64,000 bases of DNA, taken from assembly GCA_938023105.1 (NCBI GenBank), contig CALHDX010000110.1, positions 9,009 to 73,008 of the forward strand. The letters run 5' to 3'. This document shows positions 60,683-64,000 of the stretch, piece after piece. A model generated the notes under the pieces. That model was not told the DNA's origin, ran no database searches, and was given only the letters and a program-made list of their open reading frames with translations. The DNA comes from Lancefieldella sp938023105. GTDB taxonomy: Bacteria > Actinomycetota > Coriobacteriia > Coriobacteriales > Atopobiaceae. Each line of letters opens with the position of its first letter. Positions within the stretch are counted from its first letter, which is position 1. Both the position numbers and the translations under genes were made by a program.

Positions 60683-61751
60683 TATTCCTGATACCTATCA
60701 GAACACCACTCCTGCTGAGCCACTTGATCAGAAGACGCTCAACAAGATGGTATGGCGCTCCCTGTTCCTGCAGGCTTCCTTCAACTACGAGAGAATGCAG
60801 GCAGCTGGTTGGCTCTACGGTATCCTCCCTGGTCTTGAGAAGATTCACGGCGACAACAAGGATGACCTTGCTGCTTCCATGAGTCACAACCTTGAGTTCT
60901 ACAATACCCACCCATTCTTGGTCACTTTTGTTATGGGTATTGTTCTCTCTCTTGAGCAGAACAAGCTGGATATCCCAACCATTCGTGCAGTCCGTGTTTC
61001 TGCAATGGGTCCTCTAGGCGGCATTGGTGACGCACTGTTCTGGTTCACCCTTGTTCCAATTACTGCTGGTATTACCTCTAACATGGCAATCTCCGGCAAC
61101 GTCTTTGCACCATTCTTGTTCCTCATCATCTTTAACATCGCACAGTTCGCTGTACGTTATTGGCTGATGAACCTTTCTTACAAGATGGGTACTGACGCAA
61201 TTACTCTGCTTACCGAGAACGCAAAAGAGTTCACTCGTGCTGCTTCCATCCTCGGTGTCTTTGTTGTTGGCTGCCTTGTTGTCTGCTACGGCGGAACTAA
61301 GCTCGGCGCTGGTGCAAACATCCCTAACGGTGAGACACACAGTGTTGTTCTTTCTCAGGTAACTCTTTCTGATGAGCAGCTTGCTTCTGGTCAGTATGAC
61401 AAGGCTCTCTTTGCTAAGGGTTCCTATGCTGACTACAAGAAGGATCCTAAGTCCGTTATGTTCATCGGCGGCAAGACTGCTGACGGTAAGGATGGCACCA
61501 CTGCTATTGCTCCAGTCGGCAACGGCGTTAATCTGGTAACTGTTGGCGAGGAAGTCACTTCTCCTGTCTCCATTGACATTCAGAAGATCCTCGACGGCGT
61601 TTGCCCAAAGCTTATTCCACTGGCTCTTACCCTTTGCCTGTATTACCTCATGGCAAAGCGTAACTGGACTCCAATTATGTGCATCTGCCTACTCCTGGTA
61701 ATTGCACTTCTTGGTTCTGGCTTTGGCGTTCTCCCATATATTTGGGGTTAA
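60672..61751 (+). CDS. PTS mannose-family EIID with an extended loop
   Basis: The second permease subunit, 359 residues. It has the typical KTLNKMVWRSLFLQASFNYERMQ start, HPFLVTFVMG, MGPLGGIGDALFW and a C-terminal helix pair. An extra segment of about 70 residues (225-295, with LSQVTLSDEQLASG and Gly/Lys/Asp-rich turns) makes it longer than the usual 275-300 residues and probably faces outside. ATG 60672 follows GGAGGTGA inside the EIIC gene. Confidence 0.92.
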   Translation: MAFNIPDTYQNTTPAEPLDQKTLNKMVWRSLFLQASFNYERMQAAGWLYGILPGLEKIHGDNKDDLAASMSHNLEFYNTHPFLVTFVMGIVLSLEQNKLDIPTIRAVRVSAMGPLGGIGDALFWFTLVPITAGITSNMAISGNVFAPFLFLIIFNIAQFAVRYWLMNLSYKMGTDAITLLTENAKEFTRAASILGVFVVGCLVVCYGGTKLGAGANIPNGETHSVVLSQVTLSDEQLASGQYDKALFAKGSYADYKKDPKSVMFIGGKTADGKDGTTAIAPVGNGVNLVTVGEEVTSPVSIDIQKILDGVCPKLIPLALTLCLYYLMAKRNWTPIMCICLLLVIALLGSGFGVLPYIWG

Positions 61752-61759
61752 GTAAGTGT

Positions 61760-61793
61760 GACGGGTGTCCACTTTGTGGGCACCCGTCTTTTT
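61760..61793 (+). terminator. Intrinsic terminator after EIID
   Basis: GACGGGTG / CACCCGTC with inner CCAC/GTGG pairing forms a strong stem followed by TTTTT. It separates the transporter genes from the regulator, so regulator and AgaS may be made in lower amounts or from another start. Confidence 0.88.
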
Positions 61794-61806
61794 ATAGGAG
61801 AGTTCA

Positions 61807-62535
61807 ATGACGTCCTTTATGGGAAGACAACCACTCTACGAGCAGCTCGCAAATATGTTGCGCTATCGTATTGAGAACGAGATGGATCCAGACGATCCAC
61901 TTCCTTCTGAGCGTGAGCTCTCCGATTCCTATGGACTTTCTCGCACCACGGTAAGACTTGCCCTGCAAGAGCTTGAACACATGGGGCTCATTTATCGCCA
62001 GCGTGGCCGTGGTACCTTTGTTGCAGACGTTTCTGAGCGTGCAACAGACCTTATGGGCGGCTATAGCTTTACTGACCAGCAGCGTCAGTTAGGCCGTGTC
62101 CCTAAGACAACTATTCTGGAGTTTGACAGTATTGAGGCTAATAAGTTTTTAGCCCAGCATATGCACGTTATTCTTGGCGAGAAACTCTTCCGCATCAAAC
62201 GTTTAAGAAGCGCTGATAATGTGCCTATGATGCTGGAAGTAACGTATCTTCCAGTTTCACAGTTTTTCTCGCTCACTGCTCATGATGTTGAGCAAAAATC
62301 TCTCTACCAAATTTTTGAAGAAGACTACAACATAAAGATTGGCGTAGCAGAAGAGGAGTTCAAGGCTTCAATTGCTCGCTCGGATGACGCCACTTTATTG
62401 CAAATTTCTGAAGGCTCGCCTGTTTTGAGTCTCACACGCACCACGTACAATGACAGAAATATCATTGTTGAGTTCACCTTGAGTGTGGCTCGTGCAGATC
62501 AATTTAGATACAAGATTGTACATACACGCAGTTAA
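61807..62535 (+). CDS. GntR-family regulator (HutC/UTRA type)
   Basis: A 242-residue regulator. The N-terminal winged helix is YEQLANMLRYRIENEM, LPSERELSDSYGLSRTTVRLAL and YRQRGRGTFV; a UTRA effector domain follows (KLFRIKRLRSADNVPM, VEFTLSVARADQFRY). UTRA domains bind amino-sugar or sugar phosphates, so GalN-6-P or GalNAc-6-P is a likely effector (inference). A candidate operator lies at 58199-58254. Confidence 0.92.
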   Translation: MTSFMGRQPLYEQLANMLRYRIENEMDPDDPLPSERELSDSYGLSRTTVRLALQELEHMGLIYRQRGRGTFVADVSERATDLMGGYSFTDQQRQLGRVPKTTILEFDSIEANKFLAQHMHVILGEKLFRIKRLRSADNVPMMLEVTYLPVSQFFSLTAHDVEQKSLYQIFEEDYNIKIGVAEEEFKASIARSDDATLLQISEGSPVLSLTRTTYNDRNIIVEFTLSVARADQFRYKIVHTRS

Positions 62536-62557
62536 ATAGCTGTGAGAAGGGATATCA

Positions 62558-63724
62558 ATGTTTAAGAAGAGCCAAGAAGAGCTAAAGGCACTAGGCGCTC
62601 ATATTACAACTGCCGAGATTAAGCAGCAGCCTGAGCTTTGGGAGTCTACCTTTGGCATTTATCAGGAGAACCTTTCTGCAATTAAAAAGTTTGTTGAGCG
62701 TGCTCGCAATCTTGGCGAGGGCCGTCGTACCCGCGTGGTCTTTACGGGTGCAGGTACCTCGGCTTATGTAGGCGATACCATTACTCCGTATCTTCGTTCT
62801 CATGGCGAGAAGGGCTCTTTTGAGTTTGCGTCTGTTGCAACTACTGATATTGTTTCTGATCCTTATGGCAGCCTTGATCCAGACGATCCAACGGTCTTGG
62901 TTTCTTTTGCACGCTCTGGTAATAGTCCAGAGAGTCTTGCTGCAGTAAATATTGCTCGTCAGATTGTTAAAGATCTTCTGCTCATTAATATCACCTGTGC
63001 GCCAGAGGGCAAACTTGCTGTTGAATCCACAGGTAAAGACGATACGCTGCTTCTTCTTATTCCTGGCGCAAATGATCAGGGATTTGCCATGACCGGCTCT
63101 TATAGCTGTATGACACTTCTTGCAACTCTTGTATTTGATAGTGCTGATGACTCACAGAAGAAGGCTTGGATTTCTGATGCTGCTGAGCTGGGTAGGCAGG
63201 TAATTGAGCGCGAGGAAGAGATTGCTGAGTGGCTCAAGAGCGATTTCAACCGTATTACTTATTTGGGTTCTGGTCCTTTTGTGGGTCTTGCTCATGAGGC
63301 TCAGCTTAAGATTTTGGAGCTTGCAGCTGGTATTAATGCAACGTCGTGGGATTCCTCGATGGGATATCGTCACGGACCAAAGTCGTTTGTCGACGAGCAC
63401 ACCCTGGTGTTTGATTTTGTTTCCAATAACCCTTATACGCGTCAATATGATCTGGATATTCTTGACGAGATTAAGGGAGATCAGATTGCTGCTTTGACTA
63501 TTGGTATTGAGCAAGAGGGGGCAACAAACTTTACGGGAAGAACGTTTAGTCTTCCAGTATTTACAGAGCCTCTACCAGCACCTTATTTGGCTCTGCCTTT
63601 TGTCATGGTTGCTCAAGTGGTGGCACTCTTGAACTCAGTTCGTGTCAATAACAAACCGGACACACCTTCTCCAACTGGTCAGGTTAATCGAGTGGTTAAG
63701 GGTGTTACAATTCACTCACTATAG
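62558..63724 (+). CDS. agaS: AgaS-like SIS-domain sugar isomerase/deaminase
   Basis: A 388-residue cytoplasmic protein with two SIS domains (VVFTGAGTSAYVGD, VSFARSGNSPESLAA; then RITYLGSGPFVGLAHEAQLK and SMGYRHGPKS). This is the AgaS pattern, the enzyme that converts galactosamine-6-P to tagatose-6-P and ammonia. The neighbouring deacetylase, kinase and aldolase complete that route. AGAAGGG precedes the ATG. Confidence 0.88.
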   Translation: MFKKSQEELKALGAHITTAEIKQQPELWESTFGIYQENLSAIKKFVERARNLGEGRRTRVVFTGAGTSAYVGDTITPYLRSHGEKGSFEFASVATTDIVSDPYGSLDPDDPTVLVSFARSGNSPESLAAVNIARQIVKDLLLINITCAPEGKLAVESTGKDDTLLLLIPGANDQGFAMTGSYSCMTLLATLVFDSADDSQKKAWISDAAELGRQVIEREEEIAEWLKSDFNRITYLGSGPFVGLAHEAQLKILELAAGINATSWDSSMGYRHGPKSFVDEHTLVFDFVSNNPYTRQYDLDILDEIKGDQIAALTIGIEQEGATNFTGRTFSLPVFTEPLPAPYLALPFVMVAQVVALLNSVRVNNKPDTPSPTGQVNRVVKGVTIHSL

Positions 63725-63735
63725 GAATTACTAAG

Positions 63736-63762
63736 AAGGACGTGCCTATGGCGCGTCCTTTT
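63736..63762 (+). terminator. Hairpin between agaS and the deacetylase gene
   Basis: AAGGACG-T-GCC / GGC-G-CGTCCTT forms an 11-bp stem with a TAT loop followed by only TTG. It is probably an attenuating or stabilising structure rather than a full stop. Confidence 0.5.
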
Positions 63763-63781
63763 GAGAATGATTGAGGTACGT

Positions 63782-64000
63782 ATGAGTACATTTGCAGTTA
63801 AAGCAGATAAGTTCTTTTTACCAGGAGCAACTTCTGGTCCAGGATATTTGCTCATAGAAGACGGTGTCTTTGGTCATTTCACTAAAGAGAAGCCAGACTG
63901 CGAGATTATTGACCGCACTGGTTCTTGGGTGGTACCTGGCCTTGTTGATACCCATATCCATGGCTTCCTGGACCACGATATTATGGACTGCGATCCTGAT
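63782..64000 (+). CDS. N-acetyl-amino-sugar-6-phosphate deacetylase (NagA/AgaA type), 5' part
   Basis: The first 73 codons of a gene that runs off the window. The amidohydrolase pattern is clear: a short N-terminal beta part (YLLIEDGVFGHF), then VVPGLVDTHIHGF with the first metal ligands. In this locus it should remove acetate from GalNAc-6-P (AgaA function) to supply AgaS. TTGAGG lies shortly before the ATG. Confidence 0.85.
   Translation, partial: MSTFAVKADKFFLPGATSGPGYLLIEDGVFGHFTKEKPDCEIIDRTGSWVVPGLVDTHIHGFLDHDIMDCDPD

Overview
The window looks like the chromosome of a low-to-mid GC actinobacterium of the class Coriobacteriia (Atopobium/Lancefieldella/Olsenella type). This is an inference from gene content: mannose-family PTS operons, an LPxTG surface protein, a PSP1 protein with a long basic tail, and BceRS-BceAB-type genes. 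No rRNA or tRNA gene was recognised.

Region 1 (1-22256) is host housekeeping. It holds the end of tatC, a type IA topoisomerase, tmk-holB-PSP1-queD, a glycosidase-like protein with an altered catalytic site, rsmI, metG-rsmA-tatD, and a two-component system (12586-14304). A convergent double-GNAT gene separates the two-component system from a BceAB-like ABC transporter. Then follow a glucose-type EIIA, an NdpA-like nucleoid protein, a Tat-exported peptidoglycan hydrolase and an FKBP isomerase.

Region 2 (about 22257-53416) is a complete siphovirus-type prophage of about 31 kb in the divergent promoter region between the FKBP gene and murI. The repressor, a membrane protein and the integrase are on the + strand at the right end. 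All lytic genes run leftward: cro, early genes, a nuclease, an LPxTG adhesin, a Sak4-like ATPase with an SSB, an initiator carrying iterons, a helicase, a fused TerS-TerL, portal, MuF, scaffold, capsid, connectors, tail tube, chaperones, tape measure, distal tail, fibre, holin and GH25 lysozyme. I propose an attachment core (AGGTATA at both ends) whose phage-side flanks would rejoin as a symmetric attP. Cargo includes a MuF protein fused to a lethal-factor-like zinc protease domain followed by a small overlapping gene and a terminator (toxin-immunity candidate), a secreted sortase-anchored adhesin, and a 26-residue hydrophobic peptide antisense to the lysogeny operon.

Region 3 (53417-64000) is host DNA again: murI, a DUF488 gene, a branched-chain aminotransferase, and a divergent sugar locus. 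On the minus strand are a PfkB sugar-phosphate kinase and a class II ketose-bisphosphate aldolase. On the plus strand are mannose-family EIIA, a YajC-like protein, EIIB, EIIC, EIID, a GntR/UTRA regulator, an AgaS-like SIS protein and the start of an amidosugar-phosphate deacetylase. Together these fit uptake of N-acetylgalactosamine and its conversion through galactosamine-6-P, tagatose-6-P and tagatose-1,6-bisphosphate to triose phosphates.
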